NCBI GenBank assembly: GCA_024640185.1
Contig: JAHEFN010000001.1
Coordinates: 1-11,950, forward strand
Direction of reading: 5' to 3'
DNA length: 11,950 nucleotides
Source: Gemmatimonadota bacterium
Lineage (GTDB): Bacteria; Gemmatimonadota; Gemmatimonadetes; Gemmatimonadales; GWC2-71-9
Made by a program: the position numbers and the translations under genes. The notes below the pieces were generated by a model, which was not told the origin of the DNA, did no database searches, and saw nothing but the letters and a program-made list of their open reading frames with translations. Positions 1 to 6,336 of the stretch are shown here, piece after piece. Numbering within the stretch: position 1 is the stretch's first letter; each line of letters opens with the position of its first letter.

Positions 1-87
1 AACGTGATCATCCGGCCCTCGAAGGCATGGACCCATCTCTGGCAGTGGCGCGTCGCCGAGGGCGCCGCCCTGCCGCGTGACCGCTGA
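1..87 (+). CDS. C-terminal end of probable peptide-binding protein (partial)
   Basis: An open frame enters from the left edge and gives 28 residues (NVIIRPSKAWTHLWQWRVAE and eight more) before TGA at 85-87. The position directly before dppB, and a tail with tryptophans ending in a short polar stretch, fit the C-terminus of a family 5 extracellular solute-binding protein, which captures peptides in the periplasm and hands them to DppBC. No domain motif is visible in so short a piece, so the identification rests mainly on gene order. The stop lies one base before the ATG of the next gene, consistent with co-transcription. Confidence 0.55.
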   Translation, partial: NVIIRPSKAWTHLWQWRVAEGAALPRDR

Positions 88-88
88 G

Positions 89-1060
89 ATGAGCCACTGG
101 GCGGTGCGCCGGACCGCCGAGGCGGTCGCCCTCACGATCCTCGGCGCGGTGCTGCTGGTCGCCCTGGTTCATCTCCTGCCGGGCGATCCGCTCAACGCCA
201 TCATCGGCGAGCGGGCCCTCGACCCTGCCACCAAGGCGCTGCTCCGTGAGCAGTGGGGCGTCGACCATCCCCTTCCGGTGGTCCTCGGCGACTTCATGGT
301 CGGGATCACCCGTGGCGACCTCGGGATCTCCTATGGGGAACAGCGGCCGGTCGCGACCCTGCTCGCGGAACGCCTGGGTCCCACCCTGCTCCTCGGCTCG
401 CTCACGCTGCTGATCACCTTCACGGTCGGCATGGCGCTCGGGCTCTGGTCCGCGCTTCGTCCACGCAGTCGCCGCGCCCAACTCCTCGGCACCCTCACCC
501 TGATCACCTACACACTGCCATCGTTCGTGATCGGCTTGGTGTTGGTCTGGGTCTTCGCCGTCTCGTGGCAGTGGCTGCCCTCCGCCGGTCTCGACGATCC
601 CCTGCTGCCGATCGATGCCACGGGTGGTGCGGTGCTCCTCGATCGTATTCGACACCTGATCCTGCCGCTGGCCACGATGGTCCTCGCCACCATCGCGGTG
701 CCGATCCGCCAACAGCGGTCGGCGGCCCTCGCGACCGTGGCCGCCCCCTGGGTGATGGCCGCTCGGGCACGCGGCGTCTCGCCGTGGCGCATCGCCTGGC
801 AGCACGTCTGGCGCCCAGCGGTGACGCCGGTGATCACCCTGCTCGGACTCTGGCTGCCGCTCTTGGTCTCCGGTGCGGTCTTCGTCGAGTATGTCTTTGC
901 CTGGCCCGGCGTCGGCGCCCTGATCGCCGAGGCCACCGGCACCCGCGACATCCCCGTGGTCATCGGGGCTGGCGTCCTCCTCGTGGCAGCTGTCCAGCTC
1001 GGTTCGCTGATTGCCGACCTGCTCTATCGGGTGGCGACACCGGGAACGGTCGAATCGTGA
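89..1060 (+). CDS. dppB: Peptide ABC transporter permease DppB
   Basis: Inner-membrane permease of a dipeptide/oligopeptide importer, pairing with DppC to form the translocation path. The 323-residue product has about six hydrophobic segments (near 11-31, 98-122, 135-158, 189-206, 248-269 and 290-312) and the family-typical N-terminal HLLPGDPL followed by the LREQWGVDHPL segment. A cytoplasmic EAA-type loop (AARARGVSPWRI, about 224-235) contacts the ATPases. The family-typical VFVEYVFAWPGVGALI region follows. Length is normal for DppB. ATG at 89 is preferred because it almost abuts the upstream stop. An in-frame GTG at 77 would add four residues, and neither start has a clear ribosome binding site. 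The 3' end overlaps dppC by four bases (GTGA). The substrate (peptide, nickel or other small solute) cannot be fixed from the permease alone. Confidence 0.93.
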   Translation: MSHWAVRRTAEAVALTILGAVLLVALVHLLPGDPLNAIIGERALDPATKALLREQWGVDHPLPVVLGDFMVGITRGDLGISYGEQRPVATLLAERLGPTLLLGSLTLLITFTVGMALGLWSALRPRSRRAQLLGTLTLITYTLPSFVIGLVLVWVFAVSWQWLPSAGLDDPLLPIDATGGAVLLDRIRHLILPLATMVLATIAVPIRQQRSAALATVAAPWVMAARARGVSPWRIAWQHVWRPAVTPVITLLGLWLPLLVSGAVFVEYVFAWPGVGALIAEATGTRDIPVVIGAGVLLVAAVQLGSLIADLLYRVATPGTVES

Positions 1061-1863
1061 GCATCCGTCATCGTCTCGGCGTGGTGCTGGCGTTCACGGT
1101 GATGCTGCTCGCCATCTTGGGTCCGCTGCTGACCGGGGATCCGACGGCGCAGCCCGATCCGGTTGGGGGGCGGCTGTTGGCCCCGTCGACCGCCCATTGG
1201 CTCGGCACCGACGCGTTCTCACGCGACGTCCTCAGTCGTCTCGCTCACGGGGCGCGCCTCTCCCTGTTGATCGCTGCGATCGCCATGACCACGGCCGGCA
1301 GCATCGGTGTCCTGTTCGGTGTCGTCGCGGGTGGCGTGCGAGGCCTGTTCGGCTGGACCACCAGTCGTGCCATCGACATCGCGCTGGCCCTGCCTCGCAT
1401 CGTCGTGCTCCTGGTCGTCGTGGCGGCGCTCGGGCAGATCACCCCGGTCGAGTTGGGCTTGGTACTCGGCCTCACCGGTTGGCCCTCGATCGCACGACTG
1501 GTCCGCGGTGAGGCCCTGCGGCTCCGTGAGGAGACCCACGTGACGGCTGCGGTGGCGCTCGGTGCCCCTCCGGCCCGGGTGATCGCCCGTGAGATCCTCC
1601 CGGGGACGCTGCCCCCCGCCCTGGTCGCGGCGACCCTCGGCGTCGCCGATGTGGTGCTGTTGGAAGCTGGCCTCGGTTTTCTGGGCATCGGCGTCTCACC
1701 GCAACTGCCGACATGGGGGAGCATGATCCTCCAGGCGCAACGCCATCTCGCCGAGGCGCCGTGGTTGCTGTTGGCGCCCGGCGTGGCCTTGGTCGTCGCC
1801 ACGGCGGCGGCGACCTTGCTCGGCGATGCCCTCCGTTCACGTCTCGCCCCCGGTTCCCGATGA
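1057..1863 (+). CDS. dppC: Peptide ABC transporter permease DppC
   Basis: Second permease of the importer. The start is GTG at 1057, overlapping the dppB stop by four bases (GTGA). The same frame is open much further upstream, but that part is antiphase dppB and has no family similarity. The 268-residue product has an N-terminal membrane segment (about 8-26), the family hallmark GTDAFSRDVLSRL (50-62), and further membrane segments near 69-93, 109-125, 129-141, 185-203 and 236-256. An EAA loop (AAVALGAPPARVIAREILP, 164-182) is followed by GFLGIGVSPQLPTWGSMI (207-224), both typical of DppC/OppC. The product is slightly short, mainly because its N-terminal cytoplasmic tail is short. The stop overlaps the dppD start (ATGA). 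Confidence 0.93.
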   Translation: MSIRHRLGVVLAFTVMLLAILGPLLTGDPTAQPDPVGGRLLAPSTAHWLGTDAFSRDVLSRLAHGARLSLLIAAIAMTTAGSIGVLFGVVAGGVRGLFGWTTSRAIDIALALPRIVVLLVVVAALGQITPVELGLVLGLTGWPSIARLVRGEALRLREETHVTAAVALGAPPARVIAREILPGTLPPALVAATLGVADVVLLEAGLGFLGIGVSPQLPTWGSMILQAQRHLAEAPWLLLAPGVALVVATAAATLLGDALRSRLAPGSR

Positions 1864-2840
1864 CCCTCCTCGACGTTCACGACCTGCACGTCGCGTTCGA
1901 TGGATCCGGCCACCAGGCGGTGACCGCGGTCGACGGAGTCTCCTTCGGTGTCGGCCGAGGCGAGCTGGTGGCACTGGTCGGCGAATCGGGATGCGGCAAG
2001 TCGCTCACCGGATTGGCGATCCTCGGCCTGCTCCCGGAGACGGCCCGGACCCTCGACCAGAGCAAGGTGGTCTTCGATGGCACCGATCTCACCACCCTCG
2101 CCCCGGCTGCCATGCGACGATACCGAGGTGCCCGGATCGCGATGATCTTCCAGGACCCGGTCGCCTCGCTCAATCCGGTGATGCGGGTCGGTGCACAGAT
2201 CAGCGAGGCGATCCGGGCTCACGGCCGCGCCACTCGGCAGGAGGCACGTGCGCGGGCGATCGCGCTCCTGGCTGAGGTCGGCATCGCCGATCCCGCGAGC
2301 CGGGTCGACGCGTACCCCCACCAACTGAGCGGTGGCATGCGTCAGCGGGTGATGATCGCGATCGCACTCGCCGCGGAACCCGAACTGTTGATCGCTGATG
2401 AGCCGACCACGGCGCTCGACGTCACCGTCCAGGCACAGATCCTCGAGCTCCTCGATACCCTGCGGGCATCACGGGGAATGGCCGTGCTGCTGGTGACCCA
2501 CGACTTGGCCATTGTGGCGAGTCGGGCCGACCGGGTGCTCGTCATGTACGCGGGACGCATCGTCGAGTCGGCGGCGACTCGTGACCTCTTCCATGCCCCG
2601 CGGCACCCCTATACGCGTGGCCTCTTCGGATCGCTCCCCACCCTTGCGGACGGCAGTGCGCGTCTCGCCCCGATTCCGGGAATCGTGCCCCCCCCCGACC
2701 GCTGGCCATCAGGTTGCCGCTTCCATCCGCGATGCCCCGTCGGAGTCGACCGCTGCCGGCGGGACGTCCCGCCGCTGGTCGACATCGGACCACGCCACAC
2801 TGCGGCATGCTGGGTGACCGGCGCGGAGGCCAACCGGTGA
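1860..2840 (+). CDS. dppD: Peptide ABC transporter ATP-binding protein DppD
   Basis: One of two ATPases powering peptide import at the cytoplasmic face. The start is ATG 1860, overlapping the dppC stop as ATGA; the frame extends further upstream but there it is a shadow of dppC. In the 326-residue product: Walker A GESGCGKS (41-48), Q-loop Gln98 in FQDP, ABC signature LSGGM (156-160), Walker B LLIADE (176-181, catalytic Glu181) and switch His214. The C-terminal oligopeptide-transporter domain begins near RHPYTRGLF (248-256). It carries four cysteines (286, 292, 299, 317) in the arrangement known from DppD/OppD proteins, where an iron-sulfur cluster has been reported in at least one structure. 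A run of nine C (2688-2696) lies just before these cysteines. Confidence 0.95.
   Translation: MTLLDVHDLHVAFDGSGHQAVTAVDGVSFGVGRGELVALVGESGCGKSLTGLAILGLLPETARTLDQSKVVFDGTDLTTLAPAAMRRYRGARIAMIFQDPVASLNPVMRVGAQISEAIRAHGRATRQEARARAIALLAEVGIADPASRVDAYPHQLSGGMRQRVMIAIALAAEPELLIADEPTTALDVTVQAQILELLDTLRASRGMAVLLVTHDLAIVASRADRVLVMYAGRIVESAATRDLFHAPRHPYTRGLFGSLPTLADGSARLAPIPGIVPPPDRWPSGCRFHPRCPVGVDRCRRDVPPLVDIGPRHTAACWVTGAEANR
2825..2829 (+). promoter_or_regulatory. Shine-Dalgarno of dppF
   Basis: GGAGG seven bases before GTG 2837, inside the end of dppD. It decides the dppF start in favour of the overlapping GTG over the ATG at 2807. Confidence 0.75.
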
Positions 2841-3805
2841 CCACGCCACTCGTCGAAGTCCGCGACCTCGTCAAGCACTACCGCCCAGCGGGCTGGTTCA
2901 ACCGGAACGCCCCGTCGATTCGTGCCGTCGAGGGCGTCTCGCTCGAGGTGGCGCCCGGGGAGACCCTGGGCCTGGTCGGCGAGTCCGGCAGTGGCAAGTC
3001 GACGGTCGGCAGGGCGGTGCTGCGACTCGAGGTCCCGACCGGCGGAACGATCCGGTTCGAGGGTCGAGATCTGGCCGACCTCTCCCCGGCGGAACTCCGG
3101 GCCACCCGTCGCCGGATGCAGGTCATCTTTCAGGACCCATTCGGCTCGTTGAATCCCCGGCGCACGATCGGTGCGTCGATTGCGGAGGGGATCGAGATCC
3201 ACGGCCTCGCGCCGGCAGCCGAGATCCCGGCGCGGGTCGATGCCTTGCTGGAGGAGGTCGGCCTCGACCGCAACTACCGCCACCGCTATCCGCATGAGTT
3301 CTCGGGAGGGCAACAGCAGCGGATTGGCATCGCGCGAGCCCTCGCCGTGGAGCCGGCCTTCATCGTCTGCGATGAGCCGGTTTCGGCCCTGGATGTCTCG
3401 ATCCAGGCGCAGGTCCTCAACCTCCTGCTCGACCTGCGCGAGCGACACGGCCTGGCATACCTCTTCATCGCCCATGACCTCGCCATCGTCAGGCGCATCG
3501 CCGACCGGGTGGCGGTGATGTACCTCGGCACCATCGTCGAGACCGGGCCGGCGCGCACGGTGATCAGTGACCCGCGTCACCCCTACACCCGAGCGTTGGT
3601 GTCGGCCGTGCCGCACCCCGACCCCGACCGGCAGGGGGATCGCATCGTCCTCGAGGGTGAACCGCCATCACCCTCGGCGCCGCCACCGGGATGCCCGTTC
3701 GCTCCGCGCTGCTTTCACTCCCAGCGCGACCGTCGCTGTGACCAGGAGCGGCCCCTGCTCAGGATGGTTGAGGATCGTCAGGTCGCCTGCCACCACGAGG
3801 GGTAG
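2837..3805 (+). CDS. dppF: Peptide ABC transporter ATP-binding protein DppF
   Basis: Second ATPase of the importer, forming a heterodimer with DppD. GTG 2837 is chosen because GGAGG at 2825-2829 sits seven bases upstream and because the start overlaps the dppD stop (GTGA). An in-frame ATG at 2807 would add ten residues and lacks this support. In the 322-residue product: Walker A GESGSGKS (48-55), Gln99 in FQDPFGSLNPR, signature FSGGQ (155-159), Walker B FIVCDE ending at Glu180, His213, then RHPYTRALVSAVP and a C-terminal cysteine set (286, 292, 301, 318). The insertion YRPAGWFNRN near residue 15-24 is usual for DppF/OppF. This is the last gene of the importer operon; the stop is 26 bases from the converging lipoprotein gene. 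Confidence 0.95.
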   Translation: MTTPLVEVRDLVKHYRPAGWFNRNAPSIRAVEGVSLEVAPGETLGLVGESGSGKSTVGRAVLRLEVPTGGTIRFEGRDLADLSPAELRATRRRMQVIFQDPFGSLNPRRTIGASIAEGIEIHGLAPAAEIPARVDALLEEVGLDRNYRHRYPHEFSGGQQQRIGIARALAVEPAFIVCDEPVSALDVSIQAQVLNLLLDLRERHGLAYLFIAHDLAIVRRIADRVAVMYLGTIVETGPARTVISDPRHPYTRALVSAVPHPDPDRQGDRIVLEGEPPSPSAPPPGCPFAPRCFHSQRDRRCDQERPLLRMVEDRQVACHHEG

Positions 3806-3807
3806 CT

Positions 3808-3825
3808 GGCGCCCGCGGGGGTGCC
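3808..3825. terminator. Hairpin between converging dppF and lipoprotein gene
   Basis: Seven-base stem (GGCGCCC with GGGTGCC, one G-T wobble when read on the plus strand) around a four-base loop, starting three bases after the dppF stop and ending seven bases before the stop of the converging gene. No T-run follows on either strand, so it is not a classical intrinsic terminator. It may still end or protect both transcripts. Chance formation in such GC-rich DNA is possible. Confidence 0.35.
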
Positions 3826-3831
3826 GCGCGT

Positions 3832-4698
3832 CTAGCGGCCGCCGTTGGCGGTGGGCCCACCCTGCCGGAGGACCGGCAGCGACTGACGGCGCATCGCGGC
3901 GCCACCGAGTGGTTCGACCGGGAAGACCCGCACCCGCGGGACAGGGGCGCCCCGGCTCACCAGCAACGGCGGCCCATCGGCTCGGGCCAACTGGTGTCGG
4001 ATCACGTTCTTCGCCTCGCCATCGATCCAGTACCGGGTCATGACCCCGGCGAGGGTGACCTCGACCACGTAGATCGGCTTGAAGAGGAAGCCACCGGCAA
4101 CCGTGCGGGCCTCCGGTCGGCGGTCAACGACGCGGTAGCGCAACCACTGCATCTCCTGCCCGCGACCCGAAACGACCGGCAGGGCCCCGGCCGCGCCCTC
4201 GCGGAGCGGGAGCGCCCCGATGACGAGGTCGATCCCCACCATCGAGTAGGTCTCGGCCGCGTGGAGCCCCTTCCAGGTCTGTCGCTTCCCATCCGGGGTG
4301 ATCCTCACCGAGCGGACCTCGCGACGATTGAACGTGAGCGTGGTCACACCGTCGCGATCTCGACGCACGGACTTGATGGTGCGCAGGGTCCAGCGTTCCA
4401 GCCAGACGCTGTCGAGGACCGAGGCGCCTCCGGCATCCTGGAAGTGGCGACTGCCAAGCCAGACGCGTTCGCCGTCGACCCGGACCGTGTCCATCTGGAA
4501 CTCAGCCTCACGAACATCAACGGTGTCGGTCCCCTCGATCCGCTGCACCCGTTCCACGACAGTGAAGGGCGTCAGTCGGCGGCCATCCGGCGTCGGGTTC
4601 GACCCGTAGAAGGCGTAGTTCTCCAGCTCCATCCCGGCGGCAGAACATCCGGCGACGACCACCAAGGCGGTGCACAGGAGAAAAGTGGGGCGGCGCAG
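3832..4698 (-). CDS. Lipoprotein of unknown function, probable CTG start
   Basis: The gene reads from right to left and ends at TAG (3834-3832). The only usual start near its beginning is TTG at 4665, which would leave six residues before the lipobox cysteine, too short for export. The frame stays open upstream. A CTG at 4698-4696, seven bases after AAGGA, gives a textbook lipoprotein signal (MRRPTFLLCTALVVVAGC, lipid Cys18) and a 288-residue protein. The mature part has no obvious membrane segment. It is rich in alternating polar/hydrophobic stretches suggesting beta structure, with a late block (FLFKPIYVVEVTLAG, then RYWIDGEAKNVIRHQL) faintly like DUF3108- or LolA-type beta sheets that end in a tryptophan-containing strand. 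That likeness is an impression, not a family call. It is transcribed divergently from the M28 peptidase gene and may share its regulation. Confidence 0.8.
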   Translation of the reverse strand: MRRPTFLLCTALVVVAGCSAAGMELENYAFYGSNPTPDGRRLTPFTVVERVQRIEGTDTVDVREAEFQMDTVRVDGERVWLGSRHFQDAGGASVLDSVWLERWTLRTIKSVRRDRDGVTTLTFNRREVRSVRITPDGKRQTWKGLHAAETYSMVGIDLVIGALPLREGAAGALPVVSGRGQEMQWLRYRVVDRRPEARTVAGGFLFKPIYVVEVTLAGVMTRYWIDGEAKNVIRHQLARADGPPLLVSRGAPVPRVRVFPVEPLGGAAMRRQSLPVLRQGGPTANGGR

Positions 4699-4705
4699 AA
4701 GGCGA

Positions 4706-4710
4706 TCCTT
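4706..4710 (-). promoter_or_regulatory. Shine-Dalgarno for CTG start of the lipoprotein gene
   Basis: On the minus strand AAGGA lies exactly seven bases before CTG (4698-4696). It supports initiation there rather than at TTG 4665, whose product would lack a usable signal peptide. Confidence 0.55.
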
Positions 4711-4838
4711 GGTGACGGGGCGGTGCGACCGGTGAGGGGTTCTTTCCGGTGATACGGCGGCCGCAGGCCCCAGGTTGATCCGGCCCCCAAGATCGGGGGG
4801 CGTGCCGCGGGATTCAAGGTCAGCCAGCCTTTCGCATC

Positions 4839-4844
4839 AGGAGA
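4839..4844 (+). promoter_or_regulatory. Shine-Dalgarno of M28 peptidase gene
   Basis: AGGAGA four bases before ATG 4849. It supports that start over the in-frame ATG at 4873, which would shorten the signal peptide's N-terminal region. Confidence 0.75.
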
Positions 4845-4848
4845 CGTT

Positions 4849-6243
4849 ATGCTTGAATCGACCCTCATCAGGATGATCGTCGTGGCCCATCGCCTCGCAT
4901 CCGTTCCGCTCTGGCTCGGCGTCCTTCCCCTCCTTGCCGCCGCCCAAGCCCCGCCGGCGACCTTTGTCCCGCGCCTCGATTCCATCGCCCACGCCCCCTC
5001 GGCCGACCGGATCGGTGCCGACATCCAGACCCTGGTCGACTTCGGCACCCGGCACACCCTGAGCGACACCCTCTCGACCACCCGTGGCATCGGGGCAGCC
5101 AGGCGGTGGATCCATGCCGAGTTCGAACGCATCAGTGCCGACTGTGGCGGCTGCCTGGAGGTCCGCTACGTCCGCAGCATCGTCGAGGGGCGAGCCAACA
5201 GTCGGATCCCCGAGGATGCCGCGATCGTCTCGGTGATCGCCATCCAATGGGGAAGCGTGCATCCCGACCGCTGGGTGATGATGTCGGGCGATATCGACTC
5301 CCGCATCAGTGCCGCGATGAACGCGGTCGACGACGCGCCGGGCGCCAATGACAATGCCTCAGGGATGGCCGGCACCCTCGAGGCGGCCAGGATCCTGTCG
5401 CGCCACCGATTTCCCAAGACCCTGGTCTTCGCCGGACTCGCCGGGGAGGAACAGGGCCTCCATGGCGGTGCCGCGCTCGCGGCACAGATCATCGACAGTG
5501 GGTGGACGGTGGAGGCGGTCCTCAACAACGACATGATCGGCAACATTGCCGGCATCAACGGTGTCGTCGATTCGCGCGAGTTTCGGATCTTCAGCGAACC
5601 GACCTCACCGACCGAGAGCGAGGCGTCACGACGCGCCCGACGGGTCTATGGCGGGGAGGTCGACGGCCCGTCGCGACAGCTGGCACGGTACGTCGAGCGG
5701 CTCACCCGCAGCTACCTCCCCGAGCTCGAGCCGAAGATGATCTACCGCCTCGACCGCTTCGGCCGCGGCGGTCATCACCGCCCCTTCAATGACGCGGGGA
5801 TGCCGGGGGTGCGCATCATGGAAGCCCACGAGCACTACGACCGGCAGCACCAGGACATCCGCACCGAGGACGGCCGCGCGTTCGGTGACGTGATCGCATT
5901 CGTGGACTTCGACTACGCCGCTCGCCTCACCGGCGTCAATGCCACCGTGCTGGCGGGCCTTGCCGCCGCGCCACCGCCACCGGATGGGGTGCAACTCCGC
6001 GGAGCGGTGTCGGCCTCCACGACCGTGAGATGGGATGCCGCAGCAGGTGACGGCCTCGCCGGGTACCGGGTCTACTGGCGAGACACCACCGCCCCGCAGT
6101 GGCAGTGGTCGCGGTTCGTCCCCGCCGGCACCACGGGGGTGACGCTCGAGGGGACGATCATCGATGACTACCTGTTCGGCGTCGCCTCGGTGGGAGCGAA
6201 TGGCCATGAATCGCTGGTCCAGTTCCCGACCTTTGGACGGTAG
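4849..6243 (+). CDS. Secreted M28-family zinc metallopeptidase with C-terminal Fn3-like domain
   Basis: Probable exported aminopeptidase/carboxypeptidase-type enzyme of 464 residues. The N-terminus has a signal peptide (hydrophobic core about 17-32, likely cleavage after AAAQA). M28 motifs in order: SGDIDSR (146-152), GANDNASG (165-172, bridging Asp168), GLAGEEQG (196-203, general base Glu200 and ligand Glu201), LNNDMIGN (225-232, ligand Asp228) and YDRQHQD (330-336, ligand His334). The first motif normally reads HxDS; here Asp148 stands where the first zinc-binding His is expected. After a proline-rich linker (375-378), residues 380-460 look like one fibronectin type III domain (TTVRWDAAAGDGLAGYRVYW). 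This is the first gene of the second operon, with a good ribosome binding site. The fold family is clear; substrate and activity are not. Confidence 0.9.
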   Translation: MLESTLIRMIVVAHRLASVPLWLGVLPLLAAAQAPPATFVPRLDSIAHAPSADRIGADIQTLVDFGTRHTLSDTLSTTRGIGAARRWIHAEFERISADCGGCLEVRYVRSIVEGRANSRIPEDAAIVSVIAIQWGSVHPDRWVMMSGDIDSRISAAMNAVDDAPGANDNASGMAGTLEAARILSRHRFPKTLVFAGLAGEEQGLHGGAALAAQIIDSGWTVEAVLNNDMIGNIAGINGVVDSREFRIFSEPTSPTESEASRRARRVYGGEVDGPSRQLARYVERLTRSYLPELEPKMIYRLDRFGRGGHHRPFNDAGMPGVRIMEAHEHYDRQHQDIRTEDGRAFGDVIAFVDFDYAARLTGVNATVLAGLAAAPPPPDGVQLRGAVSASTTVRWDAAAGDGLAGYRVYWRDTTAPQWQWSRFVPAGTTGVTLEGTIIDDYLFGVASVGANGHESLVQFPTFGR

Positions 6244-6260
6244 CACTTCACCGACCCGCC

Positions 6261-6280
6261 GTCGCACGATCCCGTGCGAC
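6261..6280 (+). repeat. Perfect 8-bp inverted repeat after the peptidase gene
   Basis: GTCGCACG and CGTGCGAC flank the four bases ATCC, 17 bases after the peptidase stop. In RNA this is a very stable hairpin. No T-run follows, so it is more likely an RNA-stabilising or attenuating element between genes than a complete intrinsic terminator. Confidence 0.65.
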
Positions 6281-6309
6281 ACAGGCATCGGCAACAATTC
6301 CACCGAGAG

Positions 6310-6325
6310 GGTGCCCGGAGGCACC
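6310..6325 (+). repeat. Perfect 6-bp inverted repeat just before a ribosome binding site
   Basis: GGTGCC and GGCACC flank the four bases CGGA. The 3' arm ends two bases before GGAGA (6328-6332) of the propeller lipoprotein gene, so folding could limit ribosome access. It is the second hairpin in this 93-base gap. Confidence 0.5.
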
Positions 6326-6327
6326 AC

Positions 6328-6332
6328 GGAGA
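6328..6332 (+). promoter_or_regulatory. Shine-Dalgarno of propeller lipoprotein gene
   Basis: GGAGA four bases before ATG 6337. It fixes the start there rather than at the longer in-frame ATG 6274, whose extra arginine/histidine-rich residues lie in the hairpin region and would spoil the signal peptide. Confidence 0.7.
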
Positions 6333-6336
6333 ATCC

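Larger units (their letters stand above)
4699..4848. promoter_or_regulatory. Divergent intergenic region with inverted repeat
   Basis: This 150-base gap separates the leftward lipoprotein gene from the rightward peptidase operon, so it should hold promoters for both. No convincing -35/-10 pair was found on either strand. At 4783-4801 there is a six-base inverted repeat (GCCCCC and GGGGGC) around the seven bases AAGATCG, which could be a hairpin in the peptidase leader or an operator; this is weak evidence in GC-rich DNA. AGGAGA near its right end is the peptidase ribosome binding site. Confidence 0.5.

Noticed and set aside
8..805. 265-codon open frame on the minus strand
   Set aside because: It is antisense to dppB, highly charged with many Gln/Arg/Gly repeats and no family features.
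1245..2324. 359-codon open frame on the minus strand
   Set aside because: It is antisense to dppC/dppD, whose motifs are unambiguous; the composition is shadow-like (RTSRAIEGQPVRPS style) with no signal or domain.
4774..4800. Possible sigma-70 promoter using TTGATC as -35 for the peptidase operon
   Set aside because: At 16-18 bases downstream there is only G-rich sequence and no -10-like hexamer.
4791..4819. Possible minus-strand promoter (TTGAAT with GATCTT 17 bases later) for the lipoprotein gene
   Set aside because: The spacing is acceptable but the -10 match is poor and the pair overlaps the C/G inverted repeat; not strong enough to annotate.
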